A DNA stretch of 64,000 bases from Pseudomonas deceptionensis (GCF_900106095.1 NZ_FNUD01000002.1:4113501-4177500), one strand, 5' to 3'. Positions 37,707-48,965 are shown, counted from the stretch's first letter. The notes: a model not told the origin generated them from the letters alone. A program made the numbers and translations.

Positions 37707-38081
37707 TCAGTTGCTCACCGTGAAACTGTAATCGCCTGCACTCTTGTGGGTATCGACCGACACGGCATTCCACTTCACGTGATAGGTTCCCACTGGCAAG
37801 GGCTTGGCCGGCGTAACGATCAGGACTTTCTTGTTCGCAGGCTCGGTCTTGATGCTGCTCAACGCTACAGGCGCCTGGTCATGGGTAACAACGACCTTAG
37901 TGAACGCCTGCTCTACGCCTTCGGTAAAGACCAGGCGCAGTTGGTCAGCCGTGTTGACGGTGCTGTCGGCCGCCGGCGTCGACTGTTCCAGATGGGCGTG
38001 GGCAAACGCCGCACTGGCACCGGCCATCAGCGTCAGCAACGCAGCAGTATTGAGGACTTTTTTCAAGAGAGTAGCAGCCAT
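37707..38081 (-). CDS. copC: Periplasmic copper-binding protein CopC
   Basis: The 124-residue protein has a signal peptide ending 'GASAAFA', leaving mature N-terminal HAHLEQ. The His at the mature N-terminus and the C-terminal 'SVDTHKSAGDYSFTVSN' supply the Cu(II) site. The Met-rich Cu(I) site of long CopC proteins is absent, so this is the Cu(II)-only type. It pairs with copD downstream. Confidence 0.92.
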   Translation of the reverse strand: MAATLLKKVLNTAALLTLMAGASAAFAHAHLEQSTPAADSTVNTADQLRLVFTEGVEQAFTKVVVTHDQAPVALSSIKTEPANKKVLIVTPAKPLPVGTYHVKWNAVSVDTHKSAGDYSFTVSN

Positions 38082-38198
38082 TGCAAAGTACCTTGAGAGT
38101 GAAATACGCGGTCATAATACTCGCCTAAACTGACTGTAGGGCGAGCGCACGCAGTAACCCGGAACTAAACACGATGTCTCCCCCGCCAGGAACTCAGC

Positions 38199-38744
38199 AT
38201 GCCCATCCGCCTCAGTTTTATTTGTCACGCCCGCACTGAAGCCCAACGTCTGGGGCGCTTTGCAGTGGACGAATCGGTAGAGCCCAAGGGGTTGCTGTTG
38301 GCAGCCGAACTGAGTGCGCGGCTGAAAAAGCCGGTCCGCATACTTTGCGCGCCCGAAACCCGGGCCTTGCAAACCGCTCATGCACTGGGCGGCGATATCG
38401 AAATCGTGCCTGCGCTGGGGGATTACGACGTCGGCGACTGGCAGGGGCAGCGCCTGTCAGACCTGCAACAAAGCATGCCGCAGGTGCTTGCAAACTGGAT
38501 CAACAACCCGTTTTCAGCGCCCCATGGTGGTGAATCCGTGCAAGACCTCTGCCTGCGGGTCAGCGCCTGGCTCGACGAGTTCCGTGAAGAAGGCCATTTT
38601 GCCGTGGTGACCCACCCCTTCGTCATCCGCGCCGCCATTCTGCATGCGCTGGCAGCGGGCACGGCCTCGTTCAACCTGATTGACGTTGAGCCGCTGTCGG
38701 TGGTTGACCTGCGCTTCAATGAGCGCTGGCGGCTGCGGGTTTGA
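38199..38744 (+). CDS. Histidine phosphatase family protein with variant RHG motif
   Basis: The 181-residue protein has a phosphoglycerate-mutase-like fold. The usual RHG motif reads CHA ('SFICHARTEAQRLG'), keeping the nucleophile His but replacing Arg and Gly. The second catalytic His is present in 'VVTHPFVIRAAILHAL', and the acid in 'PHGGESVQDL'. The CHA form may alter phosphate binding, so activity and substrate are uncertain. It converges with bkdR two bases away. Confidence 0.8.
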   Translation: MPIRLSFICHARTEAQRLGRFAVDESVEPKGLLLAAELSARLKKPVRILCAPETRALQTAHALGGDIEIVPALGDYDVGDWQGQRLSDLQQSMPQVLANWINNPFSAPHGGESVQDLCLRVSAWLDEFREEGHFAVVTHPFVIRAAILHALAAGTASFNLIDVEPLSVVDLRFNERWRLRV

Positions 38745-38745
38745 C

Positions 38746-39234
38746 TCACTCTTCCAGGGTGAGCCCGCCAGGCGGCAGCGGCAGCGCAGTTTTGTAACGC
38801 ACCTGTTTGAGCGCGAAGCTGGAGCGGATGTTGGCCACGCCGGGCACCTTGGTCAAAAAGTCCATCATGAAGCGCTCCAGTGCCTGAATGCTCGGCACCA
38901 GCACCCGGATCAGGTAATCCGGGTCGCCTGCCATCAAGTAGCACTCCATGACCTCATGGCGATCGGAAATCGCCGCTTCAAAATGCTGCAGGGCTTCCTC
39001 GACCTGTTTTTCCAGGCTGACATGGATGAAAACATTGACGTGCAGCCCCAACATGTCGGCGTCGAGCAAGGTTACCTGCTCCCGGATCAGGCCACGCTCT
39101 TCCATGGCCTTGACCCGGTTGAAACACGGCGTCGGCGACAGGTTTACCGAGCGCGCAAGGTCCGCATTGGTGATGCGCGCATTCTGCTGGAGGCTGTTGA
39201 GAATCCCTATATCGGTTCGATCTAGCTTGCGCAT
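38746..39234 (-). CDS. bkdR: Lrp/AsnC family activator of the bkd operon
   Basis: The 162-residue protein has an N-terminal HTH ('[20 protein letters not shown]', '[17 protein letters not shown]') and a C-terminal RAM domain that senses amino acids. It is divergent from bkdA1, and in Pseudomonas putida BkdR activates the bkd operon with branched-chain amino acids. The 206-bp intergenic region is AT-rich and holds its binding sites by inference. Confidence 0.93.
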   Translation of the reverse strand: MRKLDRTDIGILNSLQQNARITNADLARSVNLSPTPCFNRVKAMEERGLIREQVTLLDADMLGLHVNVFIHVSLEKQVEEALQHFEAAISDRHEVMECYLMAGDPDYLIRVLVPSIQALERFMMDFLTKVPGVANIRSSFALKQVRYKTALPLPPGGLTLEE

Positions 39235-39395
39235 GAGATAAAAACACCTGTTTTTTATGTTTATGCAGAATTCTTATCCTTAAATGCCACAAAGCACAAC
39301 GAACTACAGATAAATATTCTTCACTGTCAGGAATATGATTGTTGTAGGACAAGATCGCGATCTTTTATCAGACCGATCTTCGACGTAATACCTAG

Positions 39396-40673
<1,278 letters not shown>

Positions 40674-40677
40674 CCAG

Positions 40678-41733
40678 ATGAACGACAATAATAAAATTCA
40701 GATGGAGAACGCCGTGAGCACCACCACCATGACGATGATCCAGGCCCTGCGCTCGGCCATGGATGTAATGCTTGAGCGCGACGACAACGTGGTGGTATTT
40801 GGCCAGGACGTCGGCTACTTCGGCGGCGTGTTCCGCTGCACCGAAGGCCTGCAGGCCAAATACGGCAGCTCGCGGGTGTTCGACGCGCCGATCTCGGAAA
40901 GCGGAATCGTCGGCGCTGCCGTGGGCATGGGGGCTTACGGCCTGCGCCCGGTGGCCGAAATCCAGTTTGCCGACTACTTCTACCCGGCTTCCGACCAGAT
41001 CGTCTCCGAGGCGGCGCGCCTGCGTTATCGTTCGGCCGGTGAGTTCATCGCCCCGATGACCATACGCATGCCTTGCGGCGGCGGGATCTACGGCGGCCAG
41101 ACCCACAGCCAGAGCCCGGAGGCCATGTTTACTCAGGTCTGCGGCCTGCGTACCGTCATGCCGTCCAACCCTTACGATGCCAAGGGCCTGCTGATTGCCG
41201 CCATCGAAAACGATGACCCGGTGATCTTCCTTGAGCCCAAACGCCTGTACAACGGCCCGTTCGACGGCCATCACGACCGCCCGGTGACCCCGTGGTCCAA
41301 ACACCCGGCCAGTGCCGTCCCCGACGGTTACTACACCGTACCGCTGGACTGCGCAGCCATCGTTCGCCCCGGCACTGAAGTCACCATCCTGACCTACGGC
41401 ACCACCGTGTATGTGGCACAAGTGGCCGCCGAAGAAACCGGTATCGATGCTGAAGTCATCGACCTGCGCAGCCTCTGGCCGCTGGACCTGGATGCCATCG
41501 TCACCTCCGTCAAGAAGACCCGCCGTTGCGTTGTCGTGCACGAAGCCACCCGCACCTGCGGATTTGGCGCCGAGCTGATCGCACTGGTTCAAGAGCACTG
41601 CTTCCACTACCTGGAAGCGCCGATCGAGCGCGTTACCGGCTGGGATACGCCGTATCCCCATGCCCAGGAGTGGGCCTATTTCCCTGGCCCGGCGCGAGTG
41701 GGTGCAGCTTTACAACGGGTTATGGAGGTCTGA
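40678..41733 (+). CDS. bkdA2: Branched-chain 2-oxo acid dehydrogenase E1 beta
   Basis: The protein has about 351 residues, with a transketolase-like pyrimidine domain ('VVVFGQDVGYFGGVFRCTEG') and C-terminal domain ('YGTTVYVAQVAAEETGIDAE'). I chose the ATG at 40678, four bases after bkdA1; an internal in-frame start 14 codons later is possible. It forms the E1 heterotetramer with BkdA1 and ends exactly at the bkdB start. Confidence 0.95.
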   Translation: MNDNNKIQMENAVSTTTMTMIQALRSAMDVMLERDDNVVVFGQDVGYFGGVFRCTEGLQAKYGSSRVFDAPISESGIVGAAVGMGAYGLRPVAEIQFADYFYPASDQIVSEAARLRYRSAGEFIAPMTIRMPCGGGIYGGQTHSQSPEAMFTQVCGLRTVMPSNPYDAKGLLIAAIENDDPVIFLEPKRLYNGPFDGHHDRPVTPWSKHPASAVPDGYYTVPLDCAAIVRPGTEVTILTYGTTVYVAQVAAEETGIDAEVIDLRSLWPLDLDAIVTSVKKTRRCVVVHEATRTCGFGAELIALVQEHCFHYLEAPIERVTGWDTPYPHAQEWAYFPGPARVGAALQRVMEV

Positions 41734-43011
41734 ATGGGTACGCACGTTATCAAGATGCCGGACATTGGCGAAGGCATTGCTCAAGTTGAACTGGTTGAAT
41801 GGTTTGTCAAAGTCGGCGACATGGTCAGCGAAGACCAGGTCGTGGCCGATGTCATGACCGACAAGGCTACCGTCGACATTCCCTCCCCCGTTGCCGGCAG
41901 AGTCCTGGCCCTGGGCGGTCAGCCCGGCGAAGTCATGGCGGTGGGCAGCGAACTGATCCGCATCGAAGTCGAAGGTGCAGGCAACCTGCGTGAAAGCGCT
42001 CAACCAAAGGTCGAGCCCGCACAGGCCACGGCTCCAAAAGTGGCGCCACAAGCCCGCGTCGAAGTGGCGGTGGTTTCGGCGGCCGCGATCAAGGCTGCGC
42101 CGGTACAACGGCCGGCACCGGTAGCCCGTGAAGCCAATGAACGCCCACTGGCCTCCCCGGCAGTGCGCAAGCGCGCCTGGGATGCCGGGATCGAGCTGCG
42201 TTTTGTGGTCGGCAGCGGCCCTGCCGGACGTGTGCTGCATGACGACCTGGATGCGTATCTGGGACAGGACACCAGCCCAAGCGTCGCGCCTGCCAGCGGT
42301 TATGCCAAGCGCAACGACGAGCAGCAAATCCCGGTGATCGGCCTGCGCCGCAAAATCGCCCAGCGCATGCAGGACGCCAAACGCCGCGCGGCGCACTTCA
42401 GCTATGTCGAAGAAGTGGATGTCACGGCCCTCGAAGAACTGCGTGCCCAGCTCAATCAAAAATGGGGCGAAAGCCGCGGCAAGCTGACCTTGCTGCCATT
42501 TCTGGTACGGGCGATGGTGGTGGCCTTGCGCGACTTCCCGCAGATCAACGTGCGTTACGACGATGAAGCACAAATCATTACCCGCTTTGGCGCAGCCCAT
42601 ATCGGCGTTGCCGCGCAAAGTGATGGCGGCTTGATGGTGCCGGTGGTGCGACATGCCGAAACCCTGAACCTGTGGGGCGCCGCGGATGAAATCGCCCGCC
42701 TGGCCAACGCCGTGCGTACCGGCAAAGCCACCCGCGAGGAGCTTTCCGGTTCCACCATCACCCTGACCAGCCTGGGTGCGCTGGGCGGCATCGTCAGCAC
42801 ACCGGTGGTCAATCTGCCCGAGGTGGCAATCATTGGCGTCAACCGCATCGTCGAACGCCCAGTGGTAGTCAAAGGCCAGATTGTGGTGCGCAAAATGATG
42901 AACCTCTCCAGCTCCTTCGACCATCGGGTGGTCGATGGCATGGACGCGGCGCAATTTATCCAGGCCATGCGTGGCTTGCTCGAACAACCTGCCACCCTGT
43001 TTCTGGAGTGA
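41734..43011 (+). CDS. bkdB: Lipoamide acyltransferase E2 of branched-chain 2-oxo acid dehydrogenase
   Basis: The 425-residue protein has one N-terminal lipoyl domain (lipoyl Lys in 'DKATVDI', about residue 44), a proline/alanine-rich linker, an E3-binding domain ('[20 protein letters not shown]'), and the catalytic acyltransferase domain with '[17 protein letters not shown]' near the end. It transfers the branched acyl group to CoA and is the core of the complex. Confidence 0.96.
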   Translation: MGTHVIKMPDIGEGIAQVELVEWFVKVGDMVSEDQVVADVMTDKATVDIPSPVAGRVLALGGQPGEVMAVGSELIRIEVEGAGNLRESAQPKVEPAQATAPKVAPQARVEVAVVSAAAIKAAPVQRPAPVAREANERPLASPAVRKRAWDAGIELRFVVGSGPAGRVLHDDLDAYLGQDTSPSVAPASGYAKRNDEQQIPVIGLRRKIAQRMQDAKRRAAHFSYVEEVDVTALEELRAQLNQKWGESRGKLTLLPFLVRAMVVALRDFPQINVRYDDEAQIITRFGAAHIGVAAQSDGGLMVPVVRHAETLNLWGAADEIARLANAVRTGKATREELSGSTITLTSLGALGGIVSTPVVNLPEVAIIGVNRIVERPVVVKGQIVVRKMMNLSSSFDHRVVDGMDAAQFIQAMRGLLEQPATLFLE

Positions 43012-43013
43012 AC

Positions 43014-44402
43014 ATGCAGCCAACACAACACACCACGCTGCTGATTATCGGTGGCGGCCCTGGCGGCTATGTCGCGGCCATTCGCGCCGGACAGCTGGGT
43101 ATCCCGACGGTCCTGATCGAAGGCCAGTCGCTGGGCGGCACCTGCCTTAACGTCGGCTGCATCCCGTCAAAAGCATTGATCCACGTTGCCGAACAGTTTC
43201 ATACCACCCAGCGTTACAGCACAAACAGTTCACCGCTGGGGATCAAGACCCAGGCACCGACCCTCGATATCGGCCAGAGCGTGCAGTGGAAAAACGGCAT
43301 CGTTGACCGCCTGACCAGCGGCGTCGGCGCGTTGTTGAAAAAGAACGGGGTCAAGGTCATCCATGGCTGGGCCAAAATCCTCGATGGCAAGGCTGTAGAA
43401 GTCGACGGGCAGCGCATCGAATGCGAACACCTGCTGCTGGCCACCGGCTCGCAGACGGTCGACCTGCCGATCCTGCCGATTGGCGGAGCGATCATTTCGT
43501 CCACCGAAGCCCTGGCGCCCACCGCCATCCCCAAGCGGCTGACCGTGGTCGGGGCCGGCTATATCGGTCTGGAGCTGGGTATTGCCTACCGCAAGCTCGG
43601 CGCAGAAGTGACCGTGGTCGAAGCCCGTGACCGGATCTTGCCGACGTATGACAAAGATCTGACGCTGCCGGTGGCTGAGTCCCTCAAGGCGCTGGGTATC
43701 ACCCTGTACCTGTCCCACAGCGTCGAAGGCTTCCAGGCCAGCACCAAAACGCTTTCGATGCGTAATGCCATGGGCGAGAGCCAGACCCTGGAAACCGATC
43801 AGGTACTGGTGGCGGTCGGCCGTCGCCCACGCACCACGGGCTTCAACCTTGAAGCTCTGGCGCTGGGCATGAACGGCACGGCGATTCGCGTGGACAACCG
43901 CTGCCACACCAGCATGCGCAACGTCTGGGCGATTGGCGACCTGACCGGCGAACCGATGCTTGCCCATCGCGCAATGGCCCAAGGCGAAATGGTTGCCGAG
44001 ATCATTGCCGGTAAACAACGGGAGTTCAGCCCCACGGCCATTGCGGCGGTGTGCTTTACCGATCCGGAAATCGTCGTGGTCGGCAAGACCCCGGCCGAAG
44101 CTGAAGCCGCGGGACTGGAATTCATCAGTGCCAGCTTCCCGTTCTCGGCCAATGGCCGGGCCATGACCCTGGAATCCAAAACCGGGTTTGTGCGCGTCGT
44201 GGCGCGCCGCGACAACCACCTGATCCTCGGCTGGCAAGCGGTGGGTGCGGGGGTTTCGGAGCTGTCCACCGCCTTTGGCCAGTCACTGGAAATGGGCGCC
44301 TGCCTGGAAGATATCGCCGGCACCATTCACGCGCACCCGACCCTGGGCGAAGCCGTGCAAGAGGCGGCAATGCGCGCCTTGGGGCATGCGTTGCATTTGT
44401 AA
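43014..44402 (+). CDS. lpdV: Dihydrolipoyl dehydrogenase, bkd-specific E3 (LPD-Val)
   Basis: The 462-residue FAD disulfide oxidoreductase has '[17 protein letters not shown]' with the redox Cys pair, FAD and NAD Rossmann motifs ('[12 protein letters not shown]', '[12 protein letters not shown]'), and the C-terminal '[10 protein letters not shown]' catalytic His. It reoxidises the lipoyl arm of BkdB. I chose the ATG at 43014, preceded by GGAG, over the GTG at 43008. Confidence 0.95.
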   Translation: MQPTQHTTLLIIGGGPGGYVAAIRAGQLGIPTVLIEGQSLGGTCLNVGCIPSKALIHVAEQFHTTQRYSTNSSPLGIKTQAPTLDIGQSVQWKNGIVDRLTSGVGALLKKNGVKVIHGWAKILDGKAVEVDGQRIECEHLLLATGSQTVDLPILPIGGAIISSTEALAPTAIPKRLTVVGAGYIGLELGIAYRKLGAEVTVVEARDRILPTYDKDLTLPVAESLKALGITLYLSHSVEGFQASTKTLSMRNAMGESQTLETDQVLVAVGRRPRTTGFNLEALALGMNGTAIRVDNRCHTSMRNVWAIGDLTGEPMLAHRAMAQGEMVAEIIAGKQREFSPTAIAAVCFTDPEIVVVGKTPAEAEAAGLEFISASFPFSANGRAMTLESKTGFVRVVARRDNHLILGWQAVGAGVSELSTAFGQSLEMGACLEDIAGTIHAHPTLGEAVQEAAMRALGHALHL

Positions 44403-44410
44403 TGCCTGAT

Positions 44411-44471
44411 GTGGGAGCGAGCCTGCTCGCGAAGGTCGCGAGCAGGCATTCGCGAGCAGGCTCGCTCCCAC
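44411..44471. repeat. Pseudomonas REP element with internal third copy of the core
   Basis: GTGGGAGCGAGCCTGCTCGC opens and GCGAGCAGGCTCGCTCCCAC closes the element, and a further GCGAGCAGGC lies in the centre. It is the same family as 36769-36806. It lies just after lpdV and probably acts as a transcript-stabilising or terminating hairpin. Confidence 0.85.
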
Positions 44472-44563
44472 CGTTGTGCAGATAACCCGAGCCAGGCAAT
44501 CCAGCACTGGGCGTAATGGCTCAACACCAGTAGAATCGCGCTCTTTTTTCCAGGGCGCTCGCC

Positions 44564-45949
44564 ATGACCTCTCTTAAAACACCCCCTGAAGCCGAGTCCC
44601 GGACCAGCGAGCTGGTCTTTGGCCTTGAGGACCGTCCCAAGCCGTGGATCGGTTTTCTGGCGGCCCTGCAGCACTTGCTGGCAATCATCGTACCGATCGT
44701 CACCCCGGGCCTGCTGATCTGCCAGGCGCTGGGCGTCTCCAGCCGCGATACCAACCTGATTGTCTCCATGTCGCTGGTCATCTCCGGCATCGCGACTTTC
44801 GTTCAGTGCAAGCGCTTCGGACCGTTCGGCGCCGGCTTGCTGATTGTGCAAGGCACCAGTTTCAACTTTGTCGGCCCGCTGATTGCCGGTGGCGCACTGA
44901 TGGTCCAGCAAGGCACGCCGGTTGAAGGTGTGATGGCTGCGATTTTCGGCGTGGTGATCGCCGGTTCGTTTGTCGAAATGGGTATCTCCCGCGTATTGCC
45001 CTTTGTGAAGCGCATGATCACCCCGCTGGTGACCGGCATCGTGGTCCTGATGATCGGGCTGACCCTGATTAAAGTCGGCCTGATCAGCATGGGCGGCGGC
45101 TTCACCGCCATGGCCAACGGCACCTTCGCCAATGGCGAAAACCTGATGCTGTCGGGCGTGGTGCTGGCAATTATCGTCATTCTCAACCGCATCCCGCTGG
45201 TGTGGATGCGCAGCTGCGCCATCGTCATCGCGCTGGCCGTGGGCTACGCACTGGCCGGCTATCTGGGCCGCCTGGACTTCACCGGCATGCATGAGGCAGA
45301 GCTGTTCCAGGTGCCGGTACCCATGCACTTCGGTCTGGGGTTCTCCTGGGCGCTGTTTATTCCGATGCTGGTGATCTACCTCGTGACGGCGCTGGAAGCC
45401 ATTGGCGATGTGACCGCCACCAGTAAAGTGTCGAACCAGCCGGTCGAAGGCCCGCTGTGGATGAAGCGCATCAAGGGCGGCGTGCTGGTAAACGGTGCCA
45501 ACTCGTTGCTGGCGGGCATTTTCAACACCTTCCCCAGCTCGATCTTTGCCCAGAACAACGGGGTGATTCAGCTGACCGGCATTGCCAGCCGCCATATCGG
45601 CGTGTGGATTGCCGGCATGCTGATATTGCTTGGCCTGTTCCCAAGCGTGGCCGGTGCCATTCAGGCCGTGCCTGAGCCGGTACTGGGCGGCGCAGCCATG
45701 GTGATGTTCGGCGCTGTGGCGGCCTCGGGTATCAATATTCTGGCCAGCATCCATCTGGACCGTCGCGCCCTGCTGATCATTGCCGTCTCCCTGGCTCTGG
45801 GCCTGGGCGTGTCGCAGGTACCGGAATTCCTCGCCCACATGCCCGCGGCCCTGCGCAACGTGCTGGAGTCCGGCGTGGCCACAGGCGGTATCTGCGCCTT
45901 GCTGCTGAACTGGTTCTTGCCAGAAACAGAAAGCAAACCTGCACGCTAG
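44564..45949 (+). CDS. NCS2 family nucleobase:cation symporter (xanthine/uracil permease)
   Basis: The 461-residue protein has about 14 membrane segments and NCS2 signatures ('QHLLAIIVPIVTPGLLI', 'VQGTSFNFVGPLIAGG', 'ALEAIGDVTATSKVSNQPVEG', 'SSIFAQNNGVIQLTGIASR'). The long soluble N-terminus and the 'SKVSN' region look closer to purine (XanP/PbuX) than uracil carriers, but the exact base is inferred. It is monocistronic. Confidence 0.88.
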   Translation: MTSLKTPPEAESRTSELVFGLEDRPKPWIGFLAALQHLLAIIVPIVTPGLLICQALGVSSRDTNLIVSMSLVISGIATFVQCKRFGPFGAGLLIVQGTSFNFVGPLIAGGALMVQQGTPVEGVMAAIFGVVIAGSFVEMGISRVLPFVKRMITPLVTGIVVLMIGLTLIKVGLISMGGGFTAMANGTFANGENLMLSGVVLAIIVILNRIPLVWMRSCAIVIALAVGYALAGYLGRLDFTGMHEAELFQVPVPMHFGLGFSWALFIPMLVIYLVTALEAIGDVTATSKVSNQPVEGPLWMKRIKGGVLVNGANSLLAGIFNTFPSSIFAQNNGVIQLTGIASRHIGVWIAGMLILLGLFPSVAGAIQAVPEPVLGGAAMVMFGAVAASGINILASIHLDRRALLIIAVSLALGLGVSQVPEFLAHMPAALRNVLESGVATGGICALLLNWFLPETESKPAR

Positions 45950-45955
45950 ACGATA

Positions 45956-45995
45956 AGACACAGCAGGGTCGCCTGAGGGCGATCTTGTTGTGTCC
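45956..45995 (+). terminator. Imperfect stem-loop after the NCS2 permease gene
   Basis: GACACAGCAGGGTCGCC and GGGCGATCTTGTTGTGTC form a long imperfect stem around a three-base loop directly downstream of the permease stop. There is no T-run, so it may be a Rho-dependent or processing structure. Confidence 0.5.
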
Positions 45996-46090
45996 TGCAC
46001 GCGCAAGCATATTTTGTCAGCAGATCTTTCCCTAATTAGCCGTTTGCCTTACTCTTTTTAGTAAGACTGATGCCTGATTGGGCGACAAAA

Positions 46091-46318
46091 ATGAGTACAT
46101 ACGGTGCGCGTCTGAAACACGAGCGTTTACGCCTGAAGCTGACACAGGCGCAGCTAGCCCATACCGGCGGCGTCGGGCGCCATGCGCAAAGCTGCTATGA
46201 GCGCGACATTACCCTCCCCCGTGCCGATTACCTGTCGGCTATCACGCTGTTAGGCATCGATGTGTTGTTTATCATCACCGGCCGCCACACCCTGCATATC
46301 GGCTCACCTGCTTTATGA
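46091..46318 (+). CDS. Small Cro/C1-type HTH protein
   Basis: The 75-residue protein starts MSTYGARLKHERLRLKLTQA with a lambda-repressor-like HTH ('LTQAQLAHTGGVGRHAQSCYERD') and a short hydrophobic C-terminus with no effector domain. I chose the ATG at 46091 over the upstream ATG at 46070. It lies 13 bp before another small gene and may share its transcript. Confidence 0.75.
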   Translation: MSTYGARLKHERLRLKLTQAQLAHTGGVGRHAQSCYERDITLPRADYLSAITLLGIDVLFIITGRHTLHIGSPAL

Positions 46319-46331
46319 CATGGAGATCGTT

Positions 46332-46670
46332 ATGACTGAACCCGGCACCAATCATCAAAAGGCCCTTGATCGCTTTCTTGGCGAACACCCTGAACTGGCC
46401 GCAGAACTCGAAACACTGAATCCGTTGGCCGCCCGTGCGGTAGGCCAGTCGATGAAGGAATATCGTCAGGAACGCTTGAATGAAGCCTTTGAAGCCGAAG
46501 CTGAACGCCTGGGCTTTTTTGCCTGGGAGCTGACGCTTGAGTTGACCAGCACAAGCGAGGAAGCATTTGAGGCCCAGCGCCTTGAAGTCCACCGCGAGGT
46601 GGCCCAAATGGCCGGCATGGACTGGGCCGAATACTGCGAGTTGCATAGTCTGAAGGTGCAGCCTGACTGA
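46332..46670 (+). CDS. Conserved hypothetical acidic helical protein
   Basis: The 112-residue protein is rich in Glu and Ala and mostly helical ('ALDRFLGEHPELAAELETLN', 'RLNEAFEAEAERLGFFAWEL'). It has no signal peptide and no family I can name. The ATG at 46332 is preceded by GGAG; an ATG at 46320 is in frame. The gene follows the small HTH gene and ends next to a REP element. Confidence 0.7.
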   Translation: MTEPGTNHQKALDRFLGEHPELAAELETLNPLAARAVGQSMKEYRQERLNEAFEAEAERLGFFAWELTLELTSTSEEAFEAQRLEVHREVAQMAGMDWAEYCELHSLKVQPD

Positions 46671-46676
46671 GCACCT

Positions 46677-46773
46677 GTAGCCGCCGCCGAAGGCTGTGAT
46701 AAGGTCCGCAGGACCTTGGATTCGGGTCAACGGAATCGCTACGCAACCCATCGCAGCCTGCGGCAGCGGCTAC
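46677..46773. repeat. Inverted REP pair (BIME), second REP family
   Basis: GTAGCCGCCGCCGAAGGCTG and its inverse CAGCCTGCGGCAGCGGCTAC flank a 50-bp centre that contains a small hairpin, AAGGTCC-gca-GGACCTT. The right arm overlaps the last codons of the ABC ATPase gene and supplies its stop codon. Confidence 0.85.
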
Positions 46774-47375
46774 GAAGCAGCGGTTACACCCGGATACCAG
46801 ATACTCGAACACACCTTCTCCAGCAGCGCCTTGTTATGGCTGAACACAATCAGCCCCAACTCACGGCGCTTCGCTTCCTCCAGCAAGACTTGCCAGACCT
46901 GCGCCTGAATGTGCGCATCCAGCTGCGCCGTCACTTCGTCGGCGATCAGGTAGCGGGTGCGCGGGTCCAGCGCTCTGAGCAAGGCAATACGGGCCAGTTC
47001 GCCACCCGACAACTCATCCGGACGACGTGTAAGCCAGTCGGGGTTGACGGCTAGACGGGCCAGCCAGGTGGCATCCGGCGACCAGGCATCGCGCAGGCTT
47101 TCGCCCGTGGTGCGATAAGGATTGAACGTCTGCTCAGGATGCTGCGGCACCAGCTGGATCGGGCAGTAACCCTTTTTCGACAGCGGTTGGCCGCCCACAA
47201 AGATATCGCCCGAAGTAGCCGTTTGCCATTGCGCCAGCACTCGACCCAAGGTGGTTTTACCGTATCCGCTCGGGGCCGAGATGCCCTGGCGTTCACCCGA
47301 CCTGACCTGAAACGACACGCCCTCCCACAGCTGGCGGCCATCCTGAACAATGCTTAGCTGCCGGACCTCAAGCAT
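46770..47375 (-). CDS. ABC importer ATP-binding protein (OppF/NikE-type)
   Basis: The protein has about 201 residues, shorter than the usual 250-330 for the family. Walker A reads APSGYGKTT, the signature is 'LSGGELARIALLRAL', and Walker B is 'RYLIADEVTAQLD'. It energises the peptide/nickel-type importer with the paired ATPase. Start at 47375, overlapping the upstream ATPase gene by 8 bp. Its 3' end falls in a REP element, which may have replaced an original C-terminus. Confidence 0.88.
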   Translation of the reverse strand: MLEVRQLSIVQDGRQLWEGVSFQVRSGERQGISAPSGYGKTTLGRVLAQWQTATSGDIFVGGQPLSKKGYCPIQLVPQHPEQTFNPYRTTGESLRDAWSPDATWLARLAVNPDWLTRRPDELSGGELARIALLRALDPRTRYLIADEVTAQLDAHIQAQVWQVLLEEAKRRELGLIVFSHNKALLEKVCSSIWYPGVTAAS

Positions 47376-48159
47376 ATTCCGGCACCCTGCGCGCAATAAA
47401 CTGCTGCTCGGGCAGTGCTGCCCATAACGACTGCAACCACGGACTTCCGCCGTTCTCGCGCAATTCTTGAGTACTCAGGGTTTCGTGCAACTCCCCCTTG
47501 TGCAGAACCGCGATCCTGTCGGCAAACCGCGCCGCCAGCGCCAGGTCATGGGTGACCCACAAAATTCCGCGCCCCTGCTGGCAAAAACCCTGGAGGTGGG
47601 TCAGTAACTGGCAGGCGTGGTCATCATCCAGCCACGAGGTGATCTCGTCCGCCAGGATGTAACGCGCATGGGTCAGGGCCGCACAACTGGCCAGCACGCG
47701 CTTGGCCATTCCGCCCGATAACGTGCGCGGAAACTCATTCACCACGCCCGGCTGCAAGTTGTAGTGCTTGAGTTGTTCCGCCACATCGTTGAGCCCCAGT
47801 TTGACCCCGCTCAACTGCGCCGCACGCACCAACTGCGGCCCGACCTTGATCAGCGGGTTCAGGGCGCTGACACCCTGGGGCACGTAACACAACTTTTTAC
47901 CGCGCTGCTCAAGCTTGCCGGCATCGCCCAGCACCTGCCCGTCGAGCACAATATCGCCACGGCAACGCATGTTCGCGGGCAGCAAGCCCAGGGTGCTTTG
48001 CAGCAACAGGCTTTTGCCTTCACCGCTGGAACCCACCAGCGCCACCAGCTCGCCAGGGTGAACCTCAAGGGAGATATTGCTCAGCAGCGGATGCCAGGTT
48101 TTATGGCCCAGCCAATGGTAGTGAGCAATGTCGATCGCAAACTGGTCGAATTTCAGCAT
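47368..48159 (-). CDS. ABC importer ATP-binding protein (OppD/NikD-type)
   Basis: The 263-residue protein has Walker A 'GSSGEGKSLL', signature 'LSGGMAKRVLASCAAL' and Walker B 'RYILADEITSWLD'. It pairs with the second ATPase to drive an SBP-dependent importer of peptides, nickel or a metallophore. It overlaps the permease by one base. Confidence 0.9.
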   Translation of the reverse strand: MLKFDQFAIDIAHYHWLGHKTWHPLLSNISLEVHPGELVALVGSSGEGKSLLLQSTLGLLPANMRCRGDIVLDGQVLGDAGKLEQRGKKLCYVPQGVSALNPLIKVGPQLVRAAQLSGVKLGLNDVAEQLKHYNLQPGVVNEFPRTLSGGMAKRVLASCAALTHARYILADEITSWLDDDHACQLLTHLQGFCQQGRGILWVTHDLALAARFADRIAVLHKGELHETLSTQELRENGGSPWLQSLWAALPEQQFIARRVPEYA

Positions 48160-48965
48160 CAGGTAATCCTTATCCAGAGCTGCTGCAATGCCCGCGCAAA
48201 CTGGTCAAACACCAGCACCAAGCCCACCAGGATCAAACCCGGGAAGAACGCCAGCCACCAGGCGCCACTGCTCAAGTACCGTAGCGCATCGGCCAGCAAC
48301 AGGCCAAGGGACGGATCATGGGGCGCCAGGCCAAAGCCCAGAAAACTCAACGCCGCCGAGTGCAAGACCGCATGGGGAAACATCAGCAACGTACCGATGA
48401 TCCACTGCGGCAACAACAGGGGCAGCAAGTGATGGCGCCAGCGATAAAGGCTGCTGTTACCCAGACGGTGCGAAAGCATCACGAAGTCGGTCTCGCGGAT
48501 GCGCAGGATCTCGGCGCGCAGGATCAAGGCCAGCCGCGGCCAATGGGTCAGGGCCACGGCCAGGATCACCCCCTGTTTACCGCCGCCCAGCGTGAAGCAG
48601 ATCAATACCAGCAACAGCAAATGCGGCAATGCCAGCATGCTGTCGATCAGCCCGCGAATCAGGTAATCCATGGTTTTGTTGAGCGCACACAAACTGGCGG
48701 CCAGCATCGCCAAAAAGCCGCTGCTGAAGGCTGCAGTCAGGCCTATTTGCAGGCTGGTGGTCATGCCCTGAAAACTTCTGAGCCACAGGTCCCGCCCCAG
48801 GCTGTCCGTGCCAAACCAGTACTCGGCTGACGGAGGTTGACGCCGCGCCAGCAGGTCCATCGAGACATCGACATTGAAAATCGACAGGCCATAGGCAATC
48901 AACAGCAACAACATCAGCAGCGAGAGGCACAGCCTGAGCAATGCGCGATTGGGGTCATAGGTCAT
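48159..48965 (-). CDS. ABC importer permease (OppC/NikC-type)
   Basis: The 268-residue protein has about six membrane segments, the N-terminal 'YWFGTDSLGRDLWLRSFQGMTTS' diagnostic of the DppC/NikC family, and the EAA loop 'RIRETDFVMLSHRLGNSSLYRW'. It overlaps the upstream permease by four bases. Confidence 0.92.
   Translation of the reverse strand: MTYDPNRALLRLCLSLLMLLLLIAYGLSIFNVDVSMDLLARRQPPSAEYWFGTDSLGRDLWLRSFQGMTTSLQIGLTAAFSSGFLAMLAASLCALNKTMDYLIRGLIDSMLALPHLLLLVLICFTLGGGKQGVILAVALTHWPRLALILRAEILRIRETDFVMLSHRLGNSSLYRWRHHLLPLLLPQWIIGTLLMFPHAVLHSAALSFLGFGLAPHDPSLGLLLADALRYLSSGAWWLAFFPGLILVGLVLVFDQFARALQQLWIRIT

Noticed and set aside
44411..44471. CRISPR-like repeat
   Set aside because: It is a palindromic REP with no regular spacers; similar single copies occur at 36769.
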